A DNA stretch of 64,000 nucleotides from Clostridiales bacterium (GTDB lineage Bacteria; Bacillota; Clostridia; Lachnospirales; Lachnospiraceae): assembly GCA_018372435.1 (NCBI GenBank), contig JAHAJA010000012.1, positions 1 to 64,000 on the forward strand, given 5' to 3'. The notes beneath the pieces were generated by a model. It was not told the origin of the DNA, ran no database searches, and was given only the letters and a program-made list of their open reading frames with translations. This document shows positions 18,165 to 27,334 of this stretch, piece by piece. The translations under genes and the position numbers were made by a program. How positions within the stretch are numbered: the first letter of the stretch is position 1; every line of letters starts with the position of its first letter.

Positions 18165-18203
18165 AAAACCAAATGCAAGGAGAACAAATGCATTTGGTTT
18201 TTT
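18165..18203. terminator. Bidirectional terminator
   Basis: Perfect 13-bp stem AAAACCAAATGCA/TGCATTTGGTTTT (18165-18177 with 18189-18201) with T-rich flanks on both strands, between two convergent genes. Confidence 0.9.
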
Positions 18204-18215
18204 AATTTAAGGGTT

Positions 18216-19151
18216 CTATTCATGTAATCGCCTGATCAATTGATATACCACACAGTTTTGTATTACTAGTGGCTTGGTATGTGCAAAGAAGATGATACCA
18301 TCACTTGGAGCAAGAATCTGAGATATGACTTCCCCCTCCAATGGGTCAATTACTTCAGCTAGGGTATCGCCAAATTGCACTTCATCGCCGGGATTTTTGA
18401 GTCTACGATAGATACCAGATACATCTGCTCGAATTGGTAAAAGTGTTTCTTCTTCAATGACACTTGCGATGAAACCATTATGACAATTATACTTAATAAT
18501 TCCCATACGAGTGAGAAAACGAAGTATAGAGGATACGGCCTGTCTTGCTGAGGGTTCGTCTATCTGATCGGTTGCACTCGTATAGACAGAAAAAGCATTT
18601 GTTTCATTCATCTGCCAGTTATAATTAAGAGTAGTTGTATCAAATGGTTCTGGTTTTCTAGTTAAGACGTAAGGGAGTCCGAATAGGTTAGCTAAACTGG
18701 TGTTTTGATGACCCGTTTCCATCATGCGTACATGTGGAGTGAAATCTCCTGGAGTATGGAAACTGGCAAATTGAATACCATAATTATACCCTTTTGTCTT
18801 CTCGAATACAGCGTTTGCAATTCGTTCAGTGGTTTCACCCAAAGGGTTGCCAGGGAACATACGATTAATATCGGTTTTATCAAGAGCCCAGAAACGTTTT
18901 TCAACATTGACAGAGAAGTTATTAACACATGGAATAACTAAGATTTCATGATTATTTAGGATGTGCCCATTTTTCTCAATCTGGGCTAAGGTCTTTATTA
19001 ATTGAGAACAAACATAGAGCTGTTGTACTTCATTACCTCTTGTTGGGCCAACGATACATGCTGACTTGTCACCACTACCGAAGGTGTATCCATATATATT
19101 CATATTGGCTCGAAATGGAGCATCTAAGGTATAGATTGTTTCTTTTAACAT
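18216..19151 (-). CDS. M14-type deacylase paralogue lacking zinc ligands
   Basis: 311 residues, AstE/aspartoacylase-like (M14 family) fold, clearly related to the neighbouring gene: DINRMFPGNP near 94 matches the substrate-binding NRxFPG of the family. The first zinc motif, HGDE in the neighbour, is RGNE here (Arg38, Glu41), and the DLH motif is QFA (Ala129). Two of three zinc ligands are therefore absent and classic hydrolysis is unlikely. A C-terminal beta-barrel lid domain is retained. AGGAGGTA precedes ATG 19151. The start overlaps the upstream gene by 7 bp, so the two are co-expressed; a regulatory or heteromeric partner is plausible. Confidence 0.82.
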   Translation of the reverse strand: MLKETIYTLDAPFRANMNIYGYTFGSGDKSACIVGPTRGNEVQQLYVCSQLIKTLAQIEKNGHILNNHEILVIPCVNNFSVNVEKRFWALDKTDINRMFPGNPLGETTERIANAVFEKTKGYNYGIQFASFHTPGDFTPHVRMMETGHQNTSLANLFGLPYVLTRKPEPFDTTTLNYNWQMNETNAFSVYTSATDQIDEPSARQAVSSILRFLTRMGIIKYNCHNGFIASVIEEETLLPIRADVSGIYRRLKNPGDEVQFGDTLAEVIDPLEGEVISQILAPSDGIIFFAHTKPLVIQNCVVYQLIRRLHE

Positions 19152-20086
19152 AAGCCAGTACCTCCTAGTATTCGCGCAATTAAAGACCCAGTGTAAACAA
19201 CAGGATATTCTCTAAGAGTAAATACGGTGCCACTACATGGTGCGATAATATGTTCTTTCACTGTTCCTGTTAGAGGATCTATAATATCACCAACACAATC
19301 CCCTTTGCAGATACCCTTCCAGTGAGAAATAGCAGGAACGAATATTCCGGAGGCTTCCGCGTGAATCATCTCAACTTGCCCATCCGTAGAAACAATTGGT
19401 TTTCGTATTGGAGGTACTTCACCAGTCCATATTCCCAGTTCCTTCATAACATTAAACAAGCCATCTACTAATTGCATTCCATATTCTTTGGTTAATCGCA
19501 TTCCAACTCCCATCTCTACAGCCAGGGAGGGAACACCTAATGAATTCAGACTATGTACTAAGGAAGATTTAAGAATGGTAACGGAATCATTAACCCATAC
19601 AAAGTCCACATTTAATAGTTTAGAATATGGTAATAAGGTATTTAGATTATCTTGACTAATACGTACTTGAGGAATTTCTCGAATAAATATGTTACTTGCA
19701 TGTAAATCGATACATAAATCACAGCCAAGAATATCATCAATAATGGTAGCAGCTACACATTCTGCCATGTCACCTTCTTCATTGCCAGGAAAGTTACGGT
19801 TCATATCAAGATCAAAGGTTGGAATACGTCTAGTTATGGATTCCATTCCAAGAGGATTAACATAAGGATAAACATCTACAATACCATTTAAACACTGAAT
19901 GTTAGCATTTATTTTACGAATCAGTTCGTAACAAACGAACTGGCCTTCTAATTCATCTCCATGTATTCCAGTGACGATACAGATACGTTTCTCCTTACCA
20001 GTAAGAGTTAGCGGAAGTAAGCGATTTTTCTTGATGTCCATTGATTCTGCAACAGGCAGACCGACTGATATAACGTCTTTTATCAT
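19145..20086 (-). CDS. Succinylglutamate desuccinylase/aspartoacylase family protein
   Basis: 313-residue M14-type metallohydrolase. Zinc ligands are visible: His42 and Glu45 in GIHGDELEG and His129 in DLHAS. The substrate-carboxylate motif DMNRNFPGN is at 95-102. Members deacylate N-acyl amino acids or related amides; the specific substrate is unknown. AAAGGAAG precedes ATG 20086. First gene of a two-gene unit with the zinc-less paralogue, divergent from a LysR regulator that probably controls it. Confidence 0.88.
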   Translation of the reverse strand: MIKDVISVGLPVAESMDIKKNRLLPLTLTGKEKRICIVTGIHGDELEGQFVCYELIRKINANIQCLNGIVDVYPYVNPLGMESITRRIPTFDLDMNRNFPGNEEGDMAECVAATIIDDILGCDLCIDLHASNIFIREIPQVRISQDNLNTLLPYSKLLNVDFVWVNDSVTILKSSLVHSLNSLGVPSLAVEMGVGMRLTKEYGMQLVDGLFNVMKELGIWTGEVPPIRKPIVSTDGQVEMIHAEASGIFVPAISHWKGICKGDCVGDIIDPLTGTVKEHIIAPCSGTVFTLREYPVVYTGSLIARILGGTGLC

Positions 20087-20213
20087 GTGATACTTCCTTT
20101 CTTTTATTTTTCCATATTATGATACAATACTATCCCATAGGTGTCAAATTTTCGGATAAAATAAATCTATTACTCAAATTACATTGTCTTTCTTCTGATT
20201 AGAGGATATAATG

Positions 20214-20436
20214 TAACTTATCAGAAGGAAATCAAGCGACGCGAAGCGGCATTTGATTTCACCCGATAAGTTAGCGATAGAACGAAGTTCTAGAGCTAGT
20301 TATACGAAGGAACGAAGTTCCTGAAGTATAACCTATGAGAAGTAGCATAGTTACTTCTAGTGGTCGAACAAAGTGGAGCTACATACTCCGAGGGAGTCAT
20401 AAGTTAGTGAGAGAAATTATAAAGTAATTCCCGAGT
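20214..20436. repeat. Modular hairpin repeat, copy 2
   Basis: A chain of small palindromes fills most of this 386-bp divergent intergenic region: TAACTTATC/GATAAGTTA (20214-20222, 20265-20273) enclosing GAAATCAA/TTGATTTC; AGAAC-GAA-GTTCT; GTTATAC/GTATAAC (20299-20332) enclosing GGAAC-GAA-GTTCC; AGAAGTA/TACTTCT; ACTCC-GAG-GGAGT. The block 20261-20299 matches 85-123 and the block 20393-20436 matches about 30-73. No gene is present. Confidence 0.75.
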
Positions 20437-20472
20437 TTTGGCTTAGAGCATATTCAGAAAGGTAAATGTGGA

Positions 20473-21369
20473 ATGGATATTAATTACGAATTATATAAAG
20501 TGTTTTATTATGTGGGGAAAACATTGAGCTTTTCGGAAGCATCAAAAGAACTATTTATCTCGCAATCAGCAGTTAGCCAGTCCATTAAAGTACTTGAGAA
20601 GAGACTGAATCAAACGTTGTTTATACGTAGTACAAAACGAGTAAAACTCACAAAAGAGGGTGAGATGTTATTCAAACACATAGAACCAGCTATTAATCTT
20701 ATTAATCGTGGAGAAAGCCAGATTATGGAGGCAGGAACACTTAATGGCGGACAGCTTCGTATCGGTGCTAGTGATACAATATGCCGTTATTACCTTGTTC
20801 CGTTTTTGAAAGACTTTCATCAAAAATTCCCTAAAGTGCATATAAAAGTTACCAATGGTACCTCCTTGCAATGTGTAGAATTACTGGAATCCAATCAGGT
20901 GGATTTAATAATAGTGAATTCACCCAATAGTCGTTTGAATAGTATTAATAACGTTATTGAAGTAGGAACATTCCGTGATGTTTTCATTGCGAATAAGAAT
21001 TATTTTCCAACTGTTGAACGTGAGATGACATTAATAGATTTGAGAAATTATCCAATTCTTATGTTAAATAAACAATCCACAACAAGTGAGTTCCTTCACA
21101 GCTTGTTCTTGCAGCAGTCAATCGATTTAGCCCCTGCGATTGAACTGAATAGTAATGATTTGCTTATCGATATGGCTCATATTGGACTAGGAGTTGCCTT
21201 TGTTCCGGATTATTGTGTGAAAGATCTTGTGAATGCAAAAGATGAGGATATGATTATTCTTAATATGAAGGAAGAACTCCCACAAAGAAAGCTTGTGGCA
21301 GCTTACAGTAATCAAATACCGTTAACAGCAGCATCTCAGTATTTTTTAGATAATTTGGCTTCACAATAG
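20473..21369 (+). CDS. LysR-family transcriptional regulator
   Basis: 298 residues, normal LTTR length. The N-terminal winged HTH (FSEASKELFISQSAVSQSIKVLEKRL, cited in part) is followed by the LysR substrate-binding domain from about 90 (LRIGASDTICRYYLVPFL). It is divergent from the two M14-type genes, the classic LTTR arrangement, so those genes and its own promoter are the likely targets; the inducer may be their substrate. AAAGG lies ten bases before ATG 20473. Confidence 0.92.
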   Translation: MDINYELYKVFYYVGKTLSFSEASKELFISQSAVSQSIKVLEKRLNQTLFIRSTKRVKLTKEGEMLFKHIEPAINLINRGESQIMEAGTLNGGQLRIGASDTICRYYLVPFLKDFHQKFPKVHIKVTNGTSLQCVELLESNQVDLIIVNSPNSRLNSINNVIEVGTFRDVFIANKNYFPTVEREMTLIDLRNYPILMLNKQSTTSEFLHSLFLQQSIDLAPAIELNSNDLLIDMAHIGLGVAFVPDYCVKDLVNAKDEDMIILNMKEELPQRKLVAAYSNQIPLTAASQYFLDNLASQ

Positions 21370-21445
21370 AAGTAAATTGTGATTGAACATGAATAAAAAT
21401 CCATGACCAATAAAAGTGAAGATTTTGTGAATTATAGTAATCAAC

Positions 21446-21474
21446 TTGACGAATGGGACAAAGTTCTATAGAAT
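21446..21474 (+). promoter_or_regulatory. Sigma-A promoter of the foldase gene
   Basis: TTGACG (21446-21451), 17-bp spacer, TAGAAT (21469-21474), 42 bp before the GTG start. A TATAAT at 21486-21491 lacks a matching -35. Confidence 0.7.
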
Positions 21475-21515
21475 GAATCGTGTGCTATAATTTAAGATAA
21501 TATGGAGGAAATAAA

Positions 21516-22763
21516 GTGAATAAGTTTAAGAAGCTAAAATTTCTAGTGCTTATGCTTGTACTAGTTTGTAGTATGGCATTAGTTGCTGGATGTAGTAAAA
21601 AAGATTCTAAAGAAGAATCTAGTAAAACAGAAGATGGAACAGTTGATACAGGTATCAAATATAAAAAAGACGATGTAGCGTTGACAGTTGATGGTGAAAA
21701 GTTAACAATGGAAGAGATGCTTTATTATATCTATTCTTACGAATCACAAATTGATTATATGGATCAAATGTACCAATATTATTTTAATACTGGATATTGG
21801 GATATGGAAATCGAAGAAGGAAAAACAATCCGTCAAGATGCAAAAGAGCAAGCTATGGATACAGCAATCCGTTATGAAGTGCTATATAAAGAAGCAATCA
21901 AAAAAGACTATTCTTTAACAGATGAAGAGATTGCAAAAATCAAAGAGAATTCTGCAGCTGTTATTGAACAGATGTCAGAAGAACAACTTGCATTAACAGG
22001 ATTTACTGAAGAAACAGTTACAGCTATTCAACAAAAATGGGCAGTTACAGATAAATATTATCAAGATTTAATTGATTCTTTCGATATCGATGATAAAGCA
22101 ATCAAAGAAGGTATTGATAAAAAACAATACAAAGAATACAGTACAGAATATATTCTAGTACCAACTGGAACAACAGATGAAGAAGGAAAAGTAACACCTT
22201 TTTCAGACGATGAGAAAAAAGCTGCGAAAGAAAAAATAGAAGCTATCTATGATAAAGTAAAAGAAAGCAAGAATTTACAAGATGGTATCACTGATGGTGA
22301 TTCAGATGTGAATTATACAGATTTATCTTTCTTACCAAACGATGAGAACGAAACAGCGAACAAAACCTTCATGAAAGAAGCTATGAAGCTTGAAAATGGA
22401 GAAATTAGTGGTATTGTAGAAACAGAAGAAGGTTACTACATTATCAAAATGGTTGATAACAATGCAACTACTAGCTATGATGAAGCGGTAGATACAGCGA
22501 TTCAAGAAGCAGAAGGTGCTCGTTTTGATCAAGAATTCGAGAAGATTAAAGAAAACTACAAAATAGAAATTAATAATGAAGTTTGGGACAAGGTAGTTAT
22601 GGGTAGTAACACAATCGTTCCTGTAACAGCAGAAGATAAAGCAACAACTGGTGATACAACAGTTACAGATGATAAAACAACAACTGATGATAAAACAACA
22701 ACTAATGGTTCAAGTACATCAGATGAAAAAACTACTACAGAAGATTCTTCTAATAACAACTAG
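21516..22763 (+). CDS. PrsA/SurA-like foldase lipoprotein
   Basis: 415 residues. Signal peptide with lipobox LVAGC (Cys26), then an N-terminal SurA_N-like helical domain (DDVALTVDGEKLTMEEM) and a parvulin-like region around 205-340 (STEYILVPTG, ENGEISGIVETEEGYYIIKM). It should act on the outer face of the membrane in folding of secreted proteins. The last 40 residues are a Thr/Asp/Ser low-complexity tail with TTDDKTTTDDKT repeats, not typical of PrsA. GTG 21516 follows GGAGG. Own promoter and strong terminator, so monocistronic. Confidence 0.86.
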   Translation: MNKFKKLKFLVLMLVLVCSMALVAGCSKKDSKEESSKTEDGTVDTGIKYKKDDVALTVDGEKLTMEEMLYYIYSYESQIDYMDQMYQYYFNTGYWDMEIEEGKTIRQDAKEQAMDTAIRYEVLYKEAIKKDYSLTDEEIAKIKENSAAVIEQMSEEQLALTGFTEETVTAIQQKWAVTDKYYQDLIDSFDIDDKAIKEGIDKKQYKEYSTEYILVPTGTTDEEGKVTPFSDDEKKAAKEKIEAIYDKVKESKNLQDGITDGDSDVNYTDLSFLPNDENETANKTFMKEAMKLENGEISGIVETEEGYYIIKMVDNNATTSYDEAVDTAIQEAEGARFDQEFEKIKENYKIEINNEVWDKVVMGSNTIVPVTAEDKATTGDTTVTDDKTTTDDKTTTNGSSTSDEKTTTEDSSNNN

Positions 22764-22767
22764 TATA

Positions 22768-22837
22768 TAGCCTTTTGTCAAGTATTGGAGTGGATTCATT
22801 ATGAATCTGCTCCAATTCTGGATAGAAGGCTATTTTT
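22768..22837 (+). terminator. Nested rho-independent terminator
   Basis: Outer stem ATAGCCTT/AAGGCTAT (22768-22775, 22826-22833) followed by TTTTT, with inner stems TTGGAG/CTCCAA and GATTCAT/ATGAATC. Confidence 0.85.
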
Positions 22838-22963
22838 ATAACATGAACTATAAGGAGAAAATCCATTGTGGTTACAAGTATAATAGAAATAAAGCAAATC
22901 GCTTATATAAGGAAACCTAATTAGTAAATTGAATTATATTAATTTTATTTATAAAGCTTAGTA

Positions 22964-22972
22964 TGGTATAAT
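22964..22972 (+). promoter_or_regulatory. Extended -10 promoter of purL
   Basis: TGGTATAAT with consensus -10 at 22967-22972; the -35 region is weak (TTTATT-like). It leaves a leader of about 100 nt. No G-box purine aptamer signature was seen. Confidence 0.55.
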
Positions 22973-23000
22973 AAAACCAATGATAAGATAGTAACCGTAA

Positions 23001-23048
23001 GTCAGCATAGCTGACGCGCAGGCGCAGCAAGAATGCAATAGTATTCTT
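23001..23048 (+). repeat. Small hairpin chain in purL leader
   Basis: GTCAGC-ATA-GCTGAC (23001-23015), GCG/CGC (23016-23025) and AAGAAT/ATTCTT (23029-23048) follow each other directly. The design, short stems with 3-4-base loops, resembles the hairpin chains at 1-185 and 20214-20436, but the sequence is not clearly homologous. Confidence 0.55.
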
Positions 23049-23082
23049 GAAATACATGTATGTCAGAAAGGTAAGGTAAGCG

Positions 23083-26000
23083 ATGAGTAACGTAAAGAGA
23101 ATCTATGTTGAGAAGAAAGCACCATACGCTGTCAGAGCAAATGAACTAAAAGAAGAAATTAAGAGTTATCTTGGAATGAAAGGATTAGATACTGTTCGTG
23201 AATTAATCCGTTACGATATTGAGAATTTAACTGAAACAACTTATAAGAAGGCACTCGGAATTGTATTTTCAGAGCCTCCTGTAGATGTGCTATATGAAGA
23301 AGAATTTGAGAAGAATAGTGATGATAAAGTATTCTCTGTTGAATATCTTCCAGGACAATTTGATCAAAGAGCAGATTCGGCAGAACAATGTGTGAAACTA
23401 TTAAACGAGAAAGAAGAACCAATTATTCGTTCTGCTACAACGTATGTATTAACAGGAGAAATCTCAGAGGAAGAATTCGACCGCATTAAAGCATATTGTA
23501 TTAACCCTGTTGATTCAAGAGAAAGTAATACTGCAAAACCAGAAACATTAGTAGTCAAGTTTAATGAACCGGCTGATGTTATTACGTTTGATGGATTTGT
23601 TACTATGGAAGAAGCCGAATTGAATGAATTATATGGGTCACTTAACCTTGCGATGACTTTCAAAGATTTCCTTCACATTCAAAACTACTTCAAGAATGAG
23701 GAAAAACGTGATCCTTCTATGACTGAAATTCGTGTACTTGATACATACTGGTCTGATCACTGTCGTCATACTACATTCCTTACTGAGTTAAAAGATGTAG
23801 AGTTCGAAGATGGTTACTACAAAGCACCAATCATGGCTACGTATAATCAATATACAAAAGATAGAGCAGTAATCTACAAAGATAGAGATGACAAATATAT
23901 CTCATTAATGGACATCGCATTAATGGCAATGAAGAAATTACGTGCTGATGGAAAATTAGAAGATATGGAAGTTTCAGATGAAATAAATGCATGTTCTATT
24001 ATCGTACCAGTAGAGATTGATGGGAAAGAAGAAGAGTGGCTAGTATTCTTCAAGAATGAAACCCATAATCACCCAACAGAAATCGAACCTTTCGGTGGAG
24101 CTGCAACTTGTCTTGGTGGAGCAATTCGTGATCCATTATCAGGTAGAGGTTATGTATACCAGGCAATGCGTGTAACAGGTGCAGCAGACCCTACGGTATC
24201 TTTGAAGGAAACATTAGAGGGTAAGTTAGCACAGAGAAAGATTGTAACTGGCGCAGCAAAGGGCTATAGCTCATACGGAAATCAGATCGGTCTTGCAACT
24301 GGTTTAGTAGATGAAATCTATCATCCAAACTATGTAGCGAAGAGAATGGAAATCGGTGCTGTTATGGGTGCTGCTCCAAGAAGAAATGTTATCCGTGAAA
24401 ACTCTGATCCAGGTGATATCATCATCTTACTAGGTGGAAGAACAGGACGTGATGGTTGTGGCGGTGCAACAGGATCTTCAAAAGCACATACAACAAGTTC
24501 AATTGATACCTGTGGAGCAGAAGTGCAAAAAGGTAATGCACCTACAGAAAGAAAGATTCAAAGATTATTCCGTCGTGAAGAAGTAAGTTCCATCATTAAG
24601 AAATGTAATGACTTCGGAGCAGGCGGTGTTTCAGTAGCAATCGGTGAATTAGCGGATGGTTTACACATCTTTATGGATAAAGTACCGAAGAAATATGCTG
24701 GTCTTGATGGAACAGAATTATCGATCTCTGAATCACAAGAAAGAATGGCAGTTGTAGTAGATAAAAAAGATGTAGACAAGATGTTGGCATTTGCAGCAGA
24801 AGAAAACTTAGAAGCTGTTGAAGTCGCAGTTGTTACAGAAGAACCAAGATTAGTTATGATCTGGAGAGATAAAGAAATCGTTAATATCAGCAGAGCATTC
24901 CTTGATACAAATGGTGCTCATCAAGAAGCAAAAGCAATCGTTACTATGCCTTCAGAAAAAGATAACTACCTTAAACAAGAAGTAGTTGTAACGAATATGA
25001 AGGAAAAATGGTTAGAAGTACTTCATGATCTTAATGTATGTTCTAAGAAAGGTCTTGTGGAGATGTTCGATAGTTCCATAGGAGCTGCGACAGTTGCTAT
25101 GCCATTCGGTGGGAAATATCAATTAACTCCAATTCAAACTATGATAGCAAAGCTTCCTGTATTAAAGGGAACATGCGATACAGTGACGATGATGAGTTAC
25201 GGTTTTGACCCATATTTATCAAGCTGGAGTCCATATCATGGAGCAATCTATGCAGTTATCTCATCAGTAGCTAAGATTGTCGCTTGCGGTGGAGATTTCT
25301 CTAAGATACGTTTCACTTTCCAAGAATATTTTAGAAGACTTGGAACAGATGCAAAACGTTGGGGTGAACCAATGGCTGCATTATTAGGAGCATATGAAGC
25401 ACAGATGAAACTTGGTTTACCATCTATCGGTGGTAAAGATAGTATGTCTGGTACCTTCAATGAGATTGATGTACCTCCAACCTTAGTTTCTTTTGCAGTA
25501 GATATTGCAAAGGGGCAAGACATCATTACTCCAGAATTCAAGAAAGCTGGAAGCAAGATTGTTAAATTCAATATTGCAAAAGATGAATATGATGTTCCTG
25601 TTTTCGAACAAGTAATGGAATTATATGCACAAATCACAAAACTAGCGAACGAGAAAGTACTATTATCCGCATATGCACTTGGCTGTGGTGGTGTAATTGA
25701 AGCAGTTAGTAAGATGGCATTTGGTAATAAATTAGGTGTTACATTATGTGACAATGTAAAAGCCAGTGACTATTTCAGAGCAGAATACGGTTGTATCGTT
25801 GCTGAAGTCGCTGAAGCAGATCTTAGTAAGATCACAGCAGTTTATGAAGTAATTGGTGAAGTGACAGATAGTGCAGCTTTCGTATATGGTGATACAATTA
25901 TTACTATGGAAGAAGCATTATCATCTTGGACTGAAACATTAGAGAAAGTATTCCCTACTAAGTCTGAAGGTGACAATAGCACATTAGAAACGAAATTATT

Positions 26001-26841
26001 CGATGCTAAGACAATCTACACAGCAAAAGCTAAGATTGCAAGACCTAAAGTATTTGTTCCTGTATTCCCAGGTACAAATTGTGAATATGATGTTACGAAA
26101 GCATTCGAAAGAGCTGGTGCAGATGTATCTACAGTTGTATTTCGTAACTTAAGTGAAAGTGATATTACATTGTCAGTTAAAGCTTTCGCGGAAGAAATCA
26201 ATAAAGCACAAATAATTATGTTCCCAGGTGGATTCAGTGCAGGTGATGAACCAGACGGTTCAGCCAAATTCATTGCTTCTGTATTCCGTAATGAAGCAAT
26301 CAAAGAAGCAACTAACAACTTGTTAAAGCAAAGAGATGGCCTTGTACTTGGTATCTGTAATGGTTTCCAAGCATTAATTAAATTAGGTCTAGTACCTTAT
26401 GGTGAAATAACAGATATTACAGCAGATACACCAACACTTACAACAAACCGCATTGGTCGTCATATCAGTAAGTCAGTTTATACAAAAGTTGTTACCAACA
26501 AATCACCTTGGTTATCTAAGGCTGAACTTGGTGGAGTATATTCTATTCCTGCATCACATGGTGAAGGACGCTTTGTTGCTAATGATGAATGGTTACAGAA
26601 GTTGTTTGCTAATGGTCAAGTTGCAACACAATACGTTGATGTGAATGGTAATCCAAGCATGAACGAAGATTACAATCCAAACGGCTCTTACGGTGCCATT
26701 GAAGGTATCACAAGTCCAGATGGACGTGTACTTGGTAAGATGGCTCACTCTGAACGTATTGGTGATGGAGTAGCGATGAACATCTTCGGAAATCAAAATC
26801 AATTGATCTTTGAAGCTGGTGTTGAGTATTTTACCAAGTAA
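23083..26841 (+). CDS. purL: Phosphoribosylformylglycinamidine synthase, single chain
   Basis: 1252 residues: the large, single-polypeptide form with the PurL synthetase halves and a C-terminal PurQ-like glutaminase domain, unlike the split PurS/L/Q of bacilli. Marker blocks: TYWSDHCRHTTF (about 220), FKNETHNHPTEIEPFGGAATC (given in part; about 325) and GGKDSM (about 785). The amidotransferase begins near 985 (KVFVPVFPGTNCEYD) with nucleophile Cys1092 in GICNGFQ and a catalytic His/Glu region ending ASHGEGRF. It catalyses the fourth step of purine synthesis. AAGGTAAGG precedes ATG 23083; no other pur gene is adjacent. Confidence 0.96.
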   Translation: MSNVKRIYVEKKAPYAVRANELKEEIKSYLGMKGLDTVRELIRYDIENLTETTYKKALGIVFSEPPVDVLYEEEFEKNSDDKVFSVEYLPGQFDQRADSAEQCVKLLNEKEEPIIRSATTYVLTGEISEEEFDRIKAYCINPVDSRESNTAKPETLVVKFNEPADVITFDGFVTMEEAELNELYGSLNLAMTFKDFLHIQNYFKNEEKRDPSMTEIRVLDTYWSDHCRHTTFLTELKDVEFEDGYYKAPIMATYNQYTKDRAVIYKDRDDKYISLMDIALMAMKKLRADGKLEDMEVSDEINACSIIVPVEIDGKEEEWLVFFKNETHNHPTEIEPFGGAATCLGGAIRDPLSGRGYVYQAMRVTGAADPTVSLKETLEGKLAQRKIVTGAAKGYSSYGNQIGLATGLVDEIYHPNYVAKRMEIGAVMGAAPRRNVIRENSDPGDIIILLGGRTGRDGCGGATGSSKAHTTSSIDTCGAEVQKGNAPTERKIQRLFRREEVSSIIKKCNDFGAGGVSVAIGELADGLHIFMDKVPKKYAGLDGTELSISESQERMAVVVDKKDVDKMLAFAAEENLEAVEVAVVTEEPRLVMIWRDKEIVNISRAFLDTNGAHQEAKAIVTMPSEKDNYLKQEVVVTNMKEKWLEVLHDLNVCSKKGLVEMFDSSIGAATVAMPFGGKYQLTPIQTMIAKLPVLKGTCDTVTMMSYGFDPYLSSWSPYHGAIYAVISSVAKIVACGGDFSKIRFTFQEYFRRLGTDAKRWGEPMAALLGAYEAQMKLGLPSIGGKDSMSGTFNEIDVPPTLVSFAVDIAKGQDIITPEFKKAGSKIVKFNIAKDEYDVPVFEQVMELYAQITKLANEKVLLSAYALGCGGVIEAVSKMAFGNKLGVTLCDNVKASDYFRAEYGCIVAEVAEADLSKITAVYEVIGEVTDSAAFVYGDTIITMEEALSSWTETLEKVFPTKSEGDNSTLETKLFDAKTIYTAKAKIARPKVFVPVFPGTNCEYDVTKAFERAGADVSTVVFRNLSESDITLSVKAFAEEINKAQIIMFPGGFSAGDEPDGSAKFIASVFRNEAIKEATNNLLKQRDGLVLGICNGFQALIKLGLVPYGEITDITADTPTLTTNRIGRHISKSVYTKVVTNKSPWLSKAELGGVYSIPASHGEGRFVANDEWLQKLFANGQVATQYVDVNGNPSMNEDYNPNGSYGAIEGITSPDGRVLGKMAHSERIGDGVAMNIFGNQNQLIFEAGVEYFTK

Positions 26842-26928
26842 GAAGACTAATAACAGACTGTATAGTTACATTTAATATATAGGAACAATAGAAAGTGCGT
26901 TATGTAACTTACTATTGTTAAAATCAAA

Positions 26929-26965
26929 TCTCCAAGTTAGTGTGGCTCTAACTTGGAGAATTTTC
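26929..26965 (+). terminator. Rho-independent terminator after purL
   Basis: Perfect 12-bp stem TCTCCAAGTTAG/CTAACTTGGAGA (26929-26940, 26948-26959), then ATTTTCT. The rest of the 26842-27334 gap is AT-rich and holds only the promoter/operator below. Confidence 0.85.
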
Positions 26966-27131
26966 TATAGAATAAAGGATATACTTTGCTTGTACAAAAT
27001 AGATAAAAGTATCGTCGACAAATCCAATTGAAACGTTTAATTTAGTTGATAAGTAAGTTAATGAAAGGGAGAATTTAATTTAGTTTCGTCTATATTGTTA
27101 CAAAAATATTAAAAATAGGTAAAATTATTTA

Positions 27132-27161
27132 CATGCTTAATTAACAGAAGCATGTTATAAT
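27132..27161 (+). promoter_or_regulatory. Extended -10 with overlapping inverted repeat
   Basis: TGTTATAAT (-10 at 27156-27161) lies directly after a perfect CATGCTT/AAGCATG inverted repeat (27132-27138, 27148-27154) that covers the spacer. Probable promoter plus operator for the AraC gene about 150 bp downstream. Confidence 0.5.
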
Positions 27162-27334
27162 ATAATTAATATAAAGTAGCCAAGCTGCAATAAAGATTAA
27201 AAAGTTTAAGAACTTTATCAAAGAAATCGGTTATAATAGTGCAAAAAGAGTCGGCAAGAGATTCTTTTTTTGTTATATATTACTGAAGATTAACGATTAA
27301 GTATCATAAAATCGAAATGGATGGGGGTGTATGT

